Below, in pieces: positions 24,501-37,874 of a stretch of 64,000 nt of DNA; the stretch's first letter is position 1, and each line of letters opens with the position of its first letter. The notes under the pieces were generated by a model, which worked only from the letters and a program-made list of their open reading frames with translations, ran no database searches and was not told the origin of the DNA. The stretch covers positions 41,529,735 through 41,593,734 of the forward strand of contig CM067592.1 in NCBI GenBank assembly GCA_034336665.1, in the 5' to 3' direction. A program made the position numbers and the translations under genes. This DNA is from Luscinia megarhynchos. Lineage: Eukaryota; Chordata; Aves; Passeriformes; Turdidae.

Positions 24501-27500
24501 GTCGCTTCCTCTTCAGGAAGGTTATTGATAGGAAATGTATTGCTTCAGATATGCTGCTATGGTCTTATGAAAGCAAATTATATTTGGAGATTTGTACTAA
24601 ATCAATGTTTTTGTTTTTTTCTTTGTAGAACTTTGCCAATCCTGTTGCAATCCTCTGGACTACAAGTATCTCCAAATTGAAAATGGCCGTGTGTGCCTTT
24701 TATTCTGTTAATAGCAGTAGTTGCCAGTTTCCTTACCATTGAGAATTGAAACTTGAAGTCAGGTTGTTATTTGAACAAGATTTTCTTAATGTGCACTTTC
24801 CTTGCTTGGCAAACTTGCTGCTGATAAGCAAGTAGACTGCACAGTAGGATGAGATTATTAGTGTTCTATAATGTACTTGTTCTCCTTCTCCCCATTTTCC
24901 TTTTTTTTTTCCCCTCAGTCTCTGGCAATAGTGTTCCCAGGCACTCTTGGAAAGATGCCAGTCCAGAAATATAAACATTTCTGAATTTTTTCCCACTCTG
25001 AGGTTTCTGACACGCTTCTTGTGGCATAATCAAATCAGATAGGATACCCGAAGTAATTTCTGTGGAGAATGTCACTGGAGAAGGGAAGGCAGAGTCACTC
25101 TGATGATCCCAGAGACATGAATGTCAGGTTATAAAAGAGCTAAAGCCATTAGTACACTGTGTGACTGCTGTGGGTACTCAAAACTGCACAAAAGGCAGAG
25201 AACAATGGTAATCGCTCAAATACATGTTTACTACCTCTTTACTATGCCCTTTCTGTGCTTTGATGGGCTTTTACATAATATTTCTCATCTGTTCAATGTT
25301 ATCAGCTGCTAGTAAAAGCTATCTACTTAACTCATGTAATTTAGATTGCCTGAAAATAAAGGACCTGTGAGGTCTGCTGGGTATTGTGGTTGTTTCGGGC
25401 TTCAAGGCTTAAGGCATGCTGAAAATCTTTTGATTTGCAGCTTTAACATCTATATTCATGCTGATCTGTTAGGTCATCCCAAAGGACCAGCTCAGTAGAA
25501 TGTACCTTACTTATGCCCATACTCTGAATGTTATTCCAGTTACACCCTATGACACATTGCACATTAATAGGTAAATAGATAACATCTATCCCCAGGACCT
25601 CAGCAAAGTATGTTTAATACTTGTTTCAACCCAGACTATCTGCTTTCTGCCTCTCTGTGTGGGCCAGGCTGATTTATGCCACAAATGTACCAGCACCTTG
25701 TAGCAAGAGTGGGGAGATGTCGGAACTTGGTGTGTTCCAGGAACCCAGTGCTCCCACAGAAAAAGTGCTTCTTTGGAGGTCAGCTGAACCTGACATGCCC
25801 GGGGAGGATGGCTTAGACTACTGCACTGGAACTGTAAGAATAAACTCCGTTGTGGATGGATGGCATGGCATTTTGTATTGGCCCCCAGAGCACCTTGTCA
25901 AGAGGCAAAATGCGAATAAAAGTGATACACACCTCACCTGTGCCAGAAGAATATTTTGCTCTAGTTTACGTGGCAGAATAAAATGTTATTTTCCCATTTT
26001 CAGAGATTGTAAGCAAAGAAGATACTCTAGAGTCCTGCCATCATGTAAAAATCACAATGGGCAGAAAAAGAGTGTCTCCTGTCTTAGTATGTACTCCAGT
26101 TTGGACCTTAAAGCAGTCATCTGTCATCTGAAGGCCGTCTGTCCAGGCAGCTGTTCTTCCTGGGTGATGCAGAGCAAGTTCAATGTGCACAGGAGTGCTT
26201 TTACCATCATGACTCAATCCTCAGTTTTCATTTGTGTAGAGCTGAAGTCATGTGCGATCTGGCTTTTTGAAATGTTTAAATATAGGTGCAGTAACTGCTG
26301 GTGTGGTCTTTCTGACACATAAGCCTGTTAGCCCTCACTGAGAGTTATGTCTGACTCTGTTTTCTCTATAGTAAATAGTAAAATATGCCTTGCCATGCCA
26401 CTGTTGCATTTACCACTGCACTTTGTAAATTCAGAGTTTTATATCAATTAAGTGTACTGGTGCTTCTCTTTTATGAGTGAAGTGAGTAATTCCTTCTCGG
26501 GCAAGGCCTGTCCTAGATACAGTGAGCAATCACCATGTGCATTCAGAACATCCTGATCCAGGAGAGAACATTATCCAAATTATCCTGAAGATAAAGGGAA
26601 CTTTTGTCTCCCTCCTACAGACATATTTGTTATAGCAGTCTCACCTGACTGCTATGTGAGCACTTTGAAGATGTCCCTGGACAAGGATGGGAGACTTCTG
26701 CTTCAGCCACAAATTAGATTAGGAAATCTGTCCCTGTTCCTGGCATATGGTGGTGACTATGAAATGGAGGATAGAGAGACATTCTTTATGCAAGGGCAGT
26801 GCCAAGCCTGTGCCTCCTTTCCTCCCACTCTGCCTGCTTTCATCTGGAAGGTACAGAGCAAGCCAGCCCTTGGCCCCAAAAGGCTGTCCCACATGAGAGT
26901 GCCTGCCTGCATCCTCAGTAGTACTGGCTGTGACCTTGGATGATAGAGATGGACAAACACCAAGGGAGACTGCAAGGAGAATGTGCCATGGGTGTGAACT
27001 CCATGTGTTTGTTCATTAAGTGGCTAGGGTGTCTGAGGTATGATGCTGACCTATTATCCTTGCTTTTGCACTGTGAAAGAAGAACTCTGTGAGACCAGGG
27101 CAGCAGGGGTGGCCCTGTTTCTGTGTGCTCACAGAGGTACTCCCTGTTCCAGCTGTCATGCAGTCCTGTGCAGGGTCCATCTTGCCCTTGATGCTCCCTG
27201 TCAAAAGATGTAGCTTGGTAAAATTAGGTGCTGTATGTCAAGGTTTGTCCATGCTGTCTTATTTGTTCTCACTGTTCAATGATGAGCTGAGGTGTTTGTA
27301 GTGGTCTCTATGCACCTCAGTTGTTCTCAGAGTAACCTGGTTGGAGCACTGTTGTCCCAGACACTTAGTGAGTTCCAGTGCCATGACAATGTGAGTGAGG
27401 ATTTCACCTTGAGAAGCCCCAGTGACTGCTTATAGTGCAGTGGTTGTATGGCATAGACACAGCCACAGGGGTTCCAGTGCTAGATAAAGGTCATTAGAGC

Positions 27501-28862
27501 TCTGACAGCTCCATTTAGCTTTTGTAAAACTATTTTGAGATCACCATGTAGTGTAGAAAGTAGGTGAGTTTGGGTTTGTCTCAGCAGTTCCTGCAGTGCA
27601 GTTTCTTGAATGTTTATTCTGCTGGTAGAAATGGGCTAAGATTCTGTCTCTAAATGAATAAATGTGAATTCAAAATGCATTTTGGAGGCAGTGTGTCTTT
27701 AAACTACTACTAATCCATGAGAAAACATGCCACCTCTAGCTGTCAGCAGGTGCCCTGTTAGTTCAGGATTGTGTTTGCCTGGTTTGCCTCTCTCCCCTTA
27801 CTGGATGACCTGGTGACCCCATCACCTTGTCTCCTGTCACAGTCCTCTAAGTGAACAGTGGCACTGCCCAGCTGTCAGCTCATCACAGAGCAGCTGCAGG
27901 CAGAGAGAGTGCAAGGCAACATGCCTGCCAATATTTTTTTGTTTTTTTCCCTCAGATTTACAGCTGGTTTGGGGTACATTTTTATCTTGGTAATTGGGAA
28001 ATCTGATTAGATATCCTGGAGTCCTAATTAAATGGCTTGTATAGTTATAAGATATTTTGAGAATAATCATCTCTGGAGACTTGGGACCCATGTTCCATTT
28101 GCATGTGCAGTTTTTATCACTGTGTGAATAAGTTCTGTAATTTCCTGTAGAAATTTAGAGTGTTTGCCCAAATGGAAGAAATTACAAATACTTCCTAGCA
28201 TTCAGTTTTGAGTCTTTGATTTTAGAATTAGGGAAAAAGCTGACAGAAAAGACTGTAATTAAATAGAAGTGCAAGAAGAGAAATCACATTCTCTTCACAT
28301 AAATTGTCTTTTTTGGCAATTTGTGTTATGAGTAGGTGGAAAGTTAAAATTTTGCAGTGATTTTTACACCTGGTTAACCACCACAGAATGTCCTTGGTAA
28401 TGAGTAAATACCATGGTATGGAATATATGCTAATTGTGTTCCAATTAAACAGCATTCACTGCAATTACATCTCATTAGGTAAATAATTTCTGAGGGAGAT
28501 ATACTAATTAAGTAGTTTTACTCATTATGCATTTCATGATTAAGATGAGTTTACTAAATTTACAGCTGTGCAACTAAAGCTGTTTAGACCTAAACATGCC
28601 AATATTTACAAAAAACACAGAAATTGCTTATGATCTGCTTTCTTTGTTGTTAATTATAAAGGGTATATAAGGTTTCCTTGGAGCTCCTGTAATGAGCAAA
28701 AGGCTCCCCAAGTGATTTGAGACCCTCTGGAACATAAATGATTTTATAAATTTAAAATGCCACTGTTATTCAGTTCTCTGAGCTACCTGCTGCTGTCCAG
28801 CAGCTGATTTGCTTATTTAAAATAATAGTAAGTTGTGTGTTTTAACATTATTTTGTCATGTA
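21551..28862. other. Long unique stretch without a supported gene
   Basis: No interspersed repeat is recognised. It contains a 14-base A run at 22627-22640, a TATG/ACAT-rich segment at 22805-22890, a 234-codon open frame at 25618-26322 without domain similarity, and a TAATTA- and POU-motif-rich stretch at 28390-28680. The last two are treated as findings. A GC-richer patch at 26640-26960 also has no recognised identity. Confidence 0.45.
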
Positions 28863-29933
28863 TGTGGTTGGTTGGCCCTAGCTTGCCACCAGGTGCCCAC
28901 AAAAGCCACTCTATCCCTCTGCTCCTTGGCTGGAAAGGGTAGAGAAAATACAACCAAAGGCTTGTGGATTAAGGACAGGGGGGAATCACTCATTGATTAC
29001 CATCAGGGGCAAAACAGGCTGAACTTGGAGAAATTAGTTTATTTTATTTCCAGTCAAATCAGAGGATAATGAGAAGTAGAAATGAAATCTTAAAGTACCT
29101 TCCTTCCACCGTCCCTTCTCCCAGGTTCACTTTCATTCATGATTTTCTCTGCTTTGACACAGGGGTACAGGCAATTGGTGTTGTGGTCAGTGCATTGCAC
29201 GTTGTCTCTGCTGCTCTTCCTTCCTCAGGGGAAGGATTCCTGACACTCTTCCCTTGCTCCAGTGTGGGGTCCCTCCCACAAGGGATAGTCCACTACAAAC
29301 TTCTCCTTCCCACAGGCTGCAGTTCTTCACAAATTACTCCAGCATGAATCCCTTCCACAGCATACCATTCTTCAGGAACAGGCTGCTCTGTAGAGTGTCT
29401 CCTGTGGGGTCACAAATCCTGCCAGCAAACCTGCTCCAGCGTGGGCTCCTCTCTCCACAGCTCCTGCTCCAGCACAGGTTTCCTACAGGGTCATGGTCTC
29501 CCTCAGGTGCATTTACCTTCTCCACAGTGGGGTCCTCCATGGACTGCAGGTGAATCTCTGTTCCACTGTGGAACTCCATGGGATACAGATGCACGGCTGC
29601 TTCATCATGGTCTGCACCAGGAGCTGCAGGGGAATCTCTGCTCCAGCACCTGGGGCACCTCCTGCCCCTCCTTCTGCACTGACCTTGGTGTCTGAGGGCT
29701 CCTGCTGTCATGTGTACTCACTCCTCCATTCTCTGGCTGCAATTGCTGCCTCACAGGCTTTTGCCTCCTTCTTAGGCACTTTATTCCAGAGGCACTGCCA
29801 CAATCACTGGTGGGTTTGACCTTGGCCACTGGTGGGTCTGTCTTGGACACAGTGGAAGCTTCTGGAAGCTTCTCACAGAATCCACTTCTGTAGCCCCCCT
29901 GCTAAGAAAAGTTTGCCACAAAAACCCAATACA
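28863..29933 (-). mobile_element. LTR of an avian endogenous retrovirus (ERVL-like), solo
   Basis: On the - strand this 1071 bp block starts TGTATTGGGTTTTTGTGG (at 29933) and ends with CAACCAACCACA (at 28863), giving TG...CA ends. The bulk consists of degenerate repeats of a 'ctgcagncc-atgga' and 'gctccagc' type (about 29250-29680), which I remember from a long avian ERVL-like LTR. A polyadenylation signal lies at 29038-29043 on the - strand, about 175 bp before the 3' end. The 7-mers tcatgta (28856-28862) and ccatgta (29934-29940) directly flank the block and match at six of seven positions, so the insertion footprint is visible although its exact length is unclear. No internal region or second copy is present. 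Open frames up to 125 codons in it come from the repeated structure. Confidence 0.85.
29038..29043 (-). promoter_or_regulatory. Polyadenylation signal AATAAA in the - strand LTR
   Basis: AATAAA on the - strand is placed between the body of the LTR and its ~170 bp 3' end, as expected for the R region. It fixes the orientation of the element. Confidence 0.6.
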
Positions 29934-32900
29934 CCATGTAAAGCTCTTTAATACAACATTGCAATCAGCTGGAACACTTAGGCTCAGAAAAGATTTTTAC
30001 AAAATCTTATGACAACTTACTCGCTGTATGCATTATGAGCATTTTGTTCCTTCTTGAGCAGAACCCATTTTGTTAATTTCTTGATTGCAGTTTTCTAGAA
30101 GTGCACAGAGATTAATAGTGTATATGTAGCTAAGAGAACTTTATTAAATGTTGGCTTTTACATAAAGCTTTGTTCCAGCAAATTAGGCTTCCATACCACA
30201 CACATGAGCCTATCAGAACTAAGATGTTTTGATGATAATCATTTGTGCCTGGGTAAGCACGGCATCGATTTAAGTAACTCCTGTTAGGAGCCAAGAGGGG
30301 TAGAAAATTAATGACTGAACACAGACTCTTGACCTTACCAGATGACAGGCAGGATTGTGATGGATCATGTATTTGGAGTCAAGAGACAAAGCTCAATTCC
30401 CATTCATCATGGTGGTTCATCAGACTCCTCCTGCAGAGTTTTCTGACCTATACCATATTTTCCTACCAAAAATCCTATTGCAACTTGGTGTAGCAACAGG
30501 AAATGGCATTCTTAATAATTCAGACATACTGGTATATAAATTGGAAGGAGGTACTATGGCTTAAGCATAAACCGACTAATTAAAAATTGTGCAAAGATCT
30601 GCAGACTAATTTCCATCCTTGTTTTTGTTCAGGAGGAAGGTGTTTAAGTTTTTATTTTTCCTCATATTTCTTTTATTACCTTTTAAATTTGTTGCCTACA
30701 CAAGAAAATTTGTATTTAGGTATTTGTTAGTGATAAATTCCAATGAACCAATTCTTTTAATTGAGCTTAAAATTTAAGTTTGCAAATATTCTCTAACCTT
30801 TTTGTTCTTCAACATTTGGAATTACATTTGCAGTTTAGTTGTGTCAGAGAGAATGATCTTAGGAATCATGGAAAAAATGGTAGATGAAAAAAGCCTGAAC
30901 CTCTCCCTTTAGGTGTTGGACAGTTGAAAAATATGTCCAGAAGTTTCTATATTCAGACTGACAGAAATGGCATTATAAAACTAAAACCAAATATTTAATT
31001 ATTTATGCTTTATAAACAAAGGAACTTCAATGTACTTTGCTTTATGCAGTGACCAAAAACTACCCAAGGATGTATCTCTTAAACTGAGATTTCAAATGCA
31101 GTTGCAAATTAGGTCCTAAATTAACCAGTGACTACATTGATGCAATGATTTATTGCCACCTCATTTATTGCCAGTTGTGCGAAAACAGTCATGGTCACAG
31201 TTCACAGATACCTCATTGGCTATTTTGTTGCCTGGATGGCTTTTGTCATGTTAATCAGAAGCTTATCAGACCCTTGTGCAGTAAAGAAAAGTCAGTTGAA
31301 CCTCAGCCTAAGGAACTCTCAGATGGCAACTCCACAATGGGTCTGGTCTTGGACTTTTCCTAGCACTTGGATTTTTCTTACATTTACATTTGAGTTCAGC
31401 TCCTCCAATCATAATTTCTTTCAATCAGCAGCATACAGATCCCTGATATCAGGATCCCTTACTGATCATCCTGTCACACTAAAGAATGTTTTACCACAAA
31501 TTTAATCTAATTCCAACTCTTGTTAGACTTTTCATATCCTTCATCTTTTGACAAAGTTTCCTATAGGTTAATCCTCATTGAGGAATATATCCCTTCTCAG
31601 TTATGGCCTTGTACTGTCCAAAGGTTTCAGTCAGGACTGGGGCCACCAGTGAAAGATGTTTGATGCTGTGCGAGCTTCTGTTGAGGTGCTATTTATGGTG
31701 CCAGATATTCTGGGTTTGATTTCCAAGGTATGACTCATTCAGCATCATGCACTTCTGCAGTGTCGAAAACCAGAGTTATTTTACATGTGAGGTACTTTTC
31801 TCCACTGCTTGGTTGAGATACTCCAGTATCCCCACAAATGCATCATAAGGATATTTATTTGCTGTGGGTACTGAGCCCTGTGCTTCTCCAGGGTAGCTGG
31901 AGTTAACAGCCCTGAGAGTAAATCTGGGCTAAACATTTTGTACTTGACTTATTTTTTTCAGCTAACCTGAAAGGTGACCATCTAAATTTTTGCCATTATT
32001 GTCACAAATCTAACTTCTTGGCACCAAATTGTAGTGCTTAAGGCTCTTGCCATGGCATTCTCAAGACACCTAAGAGCAGCGTGAAGGCTGCCTTAAAATG
32101 CTCCTCAAGAACTTCAGTGTTTTCTGTCTAGGTTAGTGGTCTCAGGCAATTTTTCAACTAAGATGATATAGCATCAAATGTATAGATGAACTGATAGACA
32201 GGTGCCAGAAAGTCTGTTTCTGCATCTTCTCAGCCTTGGCTGAGTTGACTAACCTTACTTAGACCTTCCTCCAGTTTTGTAGTGGAGATAGCACTATTGA
32301 AGGGGTTTACAGATGATCTGCAAAAATTGAGGATCTACTTCCTGCTGTATTGTGATTATTTTCCCTTTTGCTAGTCTTTCAAGCTTCAGACAGTACATTT
32401 TTCTTTATCAAAGCTTTTACTGATCTACTTAGTGGAGTGGCAGTCTGACTTTCAATGCTAGCCCTAAGGAATTACTTTTACTATCAACTTCCTCCCCTTG
32501 CTTTACAAATTTAATTAATTTCAACATGAAGAATTTAGAAATATTCCCTTCTTGAATTAATATTTTCATTCTTCATATCCTGAAACTATGGCTTTATCAG
32601 CAGTAGAGGAAATTGTTGGTGCTCTAAATCTGAGACTGACTAAAAGTAGAGAATGGTTTTTTAATGAGGATATGGTCTTCAGGATATGTTACTGTAATCA
32701 CTTACATATGGCCACTTCTTAAAAGCATAATCAATGAGGCTATTGCTTTTCCTCCTCCCAAACCTACACTTAACAATATAAAATGAAAGCCTCTGGGTTT
32801 TTTTTCCTTTATCCATTTTCCCCCTTTTTTTTCAAGTTAGTTATATACTTCAAGTGATGTCTATAAGACAGAAATGTGGTTCCTTGTCTAATGATAGTAC

Positions 32901-35900
32901 TGAAAGATTATATTTTAAAATAGAATTATTCTAAACTGGGAACTTGAGAGATAAACCCCCTTCCTAATTTTAGTTGAATTGAAGGATTCCCCTCTCTTGT
33001 TGCTTAGTCACTTGTACACTCTATTTCTACTTCTACCTAAACTCAGAGAGACGTCTTTTTTCCAGTTATGACTCTAAACGAATACTTACAAGGACAGCAT
33101 GTCTGTAAGGTTTTACTGCTCAGGAGTATGTGCATTTTTCTTAGATTTATGAGGCTTCTACCAACATCAGGGTCCCCTTGTGACAGAAAGCACACAGTGG
33201 GAATCTTGTGTTTCAGGAATTTGTACTGAACGAACAAGGCAGACTCTGTCTCAAAGCAGGCAGTGTGCCAAGGTGGAGGGCAGCTCGGAGGCTTGCTGGA
33301 GCTCAGACAGGAATTGAGCTGAGCTGGGCAGAACAGAGCTCAGATTTTCGCAGTGCTAAACCACAAGTTTAAGTGCAAAACTTCTAAGTACCATTGTAAA
33401 GTTTTGATTCTGCTGAAGCCAAATACAAATCCTGATGTTGATTAGGCTTTAAACCTAGGCCTGAACACTAGACAAGATAAAATCTAGTGGTACACATGGA
33501 GCTGATTGCTCTTTTAATGTCCATTAAAATATCTCTGTGTTGGCTCAGATGTTTTAGAGAGGCTACTGAAAACACAACATTGCAGATTCTTGAGACTTCA
33601 AATACCTTCTCATCTGTCTTTAGTCCTATGTGCTTTTTGCTAGTTATAATGCAGAAATAGTAATGCTTGCAAGAGCAATATTAAATTTTCTGCCATTAGA
33701 ATGGAAAATTCAGATTTCATTTTCTTGTGAACCGAGGCCTAAGACAGAAACACAGAAGGAGCTCCATGAGTAGTGTAAAAGTGAGCTGAGGACAGCTAAG
33801 TTGTTAAATGAAATGATCCAAAGAAATGTGCAGTTAGGTACCTCTGTGATGAGTAGCTGAAAAAAGCTACAACTGAAGCATGATCTATTAGAGAGTTTTG
33901 CTGAACTGTTCACGAAGTTTTCTAAATGGACAACTGAATGACATAGAGAAAGCTGCATCTTAATATTCATATTTAGTTCTTCGCTTACTTAGTTTAAATT
34001 GAAATAATCAGAATGTGTTTACTTCTGCCAAACACATTGTTTTAAGGTGGAATAAGCCTCATGAAAGTATTGATAAGCAACAGCTTACAGAGAATACACA
34101 GAGATAATAGAAATAGCCCATGAATATGGGCTTAAGCTCCTCTATTCACAGGTGTGCTGTTTTCCTTTAGATCAAGTGTATCCATTCAGCCCACGTTTCC
34201 GTTGCTCAGCAGGGCTGAGATGAAATCTGAAGAACTCTGCTCTGTCAAGATGTGATTTCTCCATGCTGGCCTCCATGCAGTCTTTGGCTGCTGAAGGCTG
34301 GAATGTGTCAGATTGTCGACGTCTCTATCACTCAGCAGAAGGTGCTCAGTGTCTCCAGCTCTTGCTTCCTTTTCTGCTTTTAGTTTAATCACAGACATTC
34401 TAGCTGTGTTTGCAGAGTTGTGGGTACTCAGCATGGCACCAAACTTTCAAGCAGAAAAGGTCACTTAGTGCTTTTGCCCCATGGAGCTGCAGATATTTCC
34501 TCCACTGTTTAGGTTAGTGAGGACACATGTTTCCCTTTTCCATGCTGCACATAATGGGGAGCATAGTTTATGAAGGCTCAGGGTGAGTGTCTTGCAGAGG
34601 TATGCTGTGAGGAGATTCTGTTGTACAAATAGTAAATCAAAAGCATTTTCCAAGGAGATTCCAAATTCTGTATGGTCCAGAGTGAAATTCTGTTTCCTCT
34701 TTGCCTTTGCCTTCCTTCACAAGCACTTTTTGGATGATTTATCTGACAACTGGAGTCAAATAATAGTACTGTTAGAAGCAATAGCAAGTAATAATTAGAG
34801 GCAATGCTAATGGAAAGAAATAGAATAGCCATCATATTGCTTACAGTAAAAGTCACAATTAGGGCTGTTGTGCAGACAGACAAGGCCAATCCCTTTTCAT
34901 ATGTCTTCAAGATACAACAGAATCCATGCAACTTTTAAATGTTCAGAAAGCCTAAAGTATTATAAAAACACATTATAAGAATAGAGAAGCAATCAAGTTT
35001 TTAGGATCTAATACCTATACCTCTAATATTATCCAGATAGAAACCTTCTGACCTTTTAATTAGTGGCACTTGGTTGTATTGAATTGAAACCATTTAGAGC
35101 AAGTGGGGTAGCTCCTGTCCTGACTAATATGTATTCACAGAAGCTGTAACTTAGCCACAGAACTAGGGGAAAAAAGTGCATGAAGGAATTAGAAAAATAA
35201 TGTATTAGGAATTAGTCACAAAACACCTATAATTTGTTTGCTTTTTCACCAGTTAGAATGAAAAATGTGCTGTGAATGGAAAGAGATAGAACTCAAAATG
35301 GAACCCTTACTTCCTCCAGCCTGGCAGGAATTTTTCAGTCTCATTGACCCAACTCCAAGGCTCTATATATAACCTTTTCCTCAGTGTGAATGTAAAAAAA
35401 TTTCTAAAGTAAGCACTGAAAATAAATAACTTTGCAAAAAAGATGCAAAACAATTAAAAAATTATAATAATATATTACTGTAATTTTTAAAAGTATAATT
35501 TTCTTTCTCCAGAAAAAAACCCCAAACTACAATTATTTCTTTGTCATCTTGTGAACCCTTTGGGTTTGTATAGTCTTCATGAGTTAGTGGCTGTAAAAGG
35601 AAGCCAGCTATTCTTATTTTATCAGTTCTGACCTTATTTGGCTGCTTGAGGATAAAAGAGCATAGGGATGGCTGAGAAGCAGTATTTGCTCTAAGCCTGC
35701 AGCTGTGAAAGATGATGATCTAATTTCTGTTGACTGTACTTGTGGTGGTCAAAATCGTTATTCAAAGAACAGCAAAGATGTTTCTGTATGCCCTGAAGCC
35801 AACAGGCCAGATTGAAGTGGGAGGCTCCAAAGGGAACTTATGGAGTGGGTACTCTAAAGCTGTTCAGTTTCTTAGCCACAGAAACTACAGAATAAGTGGT

Positions 35901-36214
35901 GGTCCACTTCAGAATTAAGATGAGTGTACAAACAAAAATAAGGGCATCAAAAATTATGTGTTGTTCTGTGTCATGGGCTATGTTTTGTCAAGACAATTTC
36001 ACGTGATTGCCAGTGACAGAAGGGTTTAAGCTTTAAGGGGGAATTCCTTGTCTTTTATAAGTTTGTGCAAGCTCCCGGTTTCTGTCAGGGGTTTATTCTG
36101 AATCTATCAGACCCATAAGCAACTGTTCTGTCTTTCCCAATGGCTACTTTGGTTTTTCCTGCCTAACAAGGGGTGAATCACAGCAAAAGTTGCTGTCAGC
36201 TAGGTTCTTTTGTT

Positions 36215-36245
<31 letters not shown>

Positions 36246-37874
36246 TTTTAACAATAACTTTACAAAGAAGCAAGTTATAAATTAAATATAGTAAGTATCA
36301 TATATACTGGGTATTACTATTGCATTCATTTATTGCTGATGAATATTTATTCCTCAATGGATATGACAGTAAACAGATTAGCATTACAAGTACCTGCAAA
36401 ATAAGTATTGATCCATTACCATCTTCTGAAAAATAGTTATGACTGTGTTTGTCTGTAGAAAGAATTATCAATATTTAATCCAGAAGCCCTGTAGATTCTT
36501 GTGAACAGCAATCAATAATTCTTTATTTCTGATTGTCATGCACATTAGCTGTGTTGACATTTTCCTGTTGTTTTTGATTTAAAGAATAGTCAGTGCTGTT
36601 AATTTTTGGTATCTGCTGGAGATCACTACCTATATATCTTTACAAGGATCTCTATATACCTTAACAATGAATTATTCAATAGCCTTACTGCAGTGCCTGG
36701 CTGAAGTCAAAACTAAGCTGAATTGTCACTTTACATACCTGTAGAAAAAGTATTGCAATGGATTTGTATAATCTGCATTAATGAAACACAAAAAGAAAAA
36801 CAGTGCTGTGAAGGATATTGATCAAGATAGTTTGATTATTGTCAGAATCAGGACACCTGATCTCCTCAGTTCTTGCCAAGGTGATTTAGTTATAAAAGTG
36901 ACTTAGCTATAAAAGATTTATCGGATGCTTGAGAGTTCTTTTCATTATTTTCCATTCAGCATGTCCCTGTAAAGGAACAGATAAAAGATTTGTGTTTGGT
37001 GGCTGTCAAGACAATTTTGCGAGTCAGTAATGTCTTCTCTATTCCTTGAACTTTGTCATGACATGACACTGGATATGAAGAGTACTGCTGCAAATTTTCT
37101 TGATACAGGAGTAAGAATTAATCTGTCTCAGGAAAGAGTTACACATTGAAAACGTCAGAAAGGCTTCTTTTTATACAAAAGGGTTTTTTCCCAAGGGAGA
37201 GGAGTGGATTGGGAATTAATTTATGATGAAAGATTTACAGAGGCATGAACTTCTGAGAGGGATAGTATGTCAAAGTAAGAGGTTATTTTTTATATATTCA
37301 CATGTTCAAACAACCCTTAGAAATGCAAATTATTACAAATCTCATTATAGACTGAGATCATAGTATGTAATTTGTGATAACTATATGGGCAATGGGAATA
37401 AAAGTAGATGTCGTAAACATTGATTTAATTAGCTGGTTCTCCTGTTTTCTTCAGAAATATATACTACATTTCCTTTATTACATTTTAAATGAAAATTTTT
37501 AATGTAATTGATCTGAGGACTTAATTAATAGTTAATACTTGCAAATAAATGACATCAAATACAGGCACAGAACTGCAGTGAAGTCAGTTTGTGAGGCTGC
37601 AAGAGATCACCTGTGTAGCACAGATGATCAAGGCTGTAAAGAACTAGAAATGTTAATTTACTCTAGACAGGTATTTGTGTAATTTCTTCTTTCAAAAGCT
37701 TTAGTTTTTCAATTAGAAATCCTACCTTTTGCGATCTATCATAGTACTTTCCTGTCTTAAACTTTATAAATTCTTTTTCATTAAATTTAAGCTCAGTTTC
37801 TCTTATTACACCACAAGCTTTTTTTTTGTTGTTGTCACCAAAGACAAGAGTGTATACTATTTTTTCTTTCCCAT
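29934..37874. other. Unique AT-rich sequence
   Basis: No supported gene. A coding-like patch on the - strand at 34186-34434 and a GC-richer block with a TATA-like 'ttttataa' at 35969-36182 are discussed as findings. A strong T-rich tract sits at 36206-36249. The rest has no recognisable repeats or RNA genes. Confidence 0.45.
36206..36249. repeat. Poly-T tract
   Basis: About 44 bases of T interrupted by a few C and G. It might be the reverse of a retroposed poly-A tail, but no body can be recognised to its right. Confidence 0.85.

Noticed and set aside
29334..29711. 125-codon - strand frame and several + strand frames
   Set aside because: They come from the degenerate internal repeats of the - strand LTR at 28863-29933. 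No viral protein motif is present.
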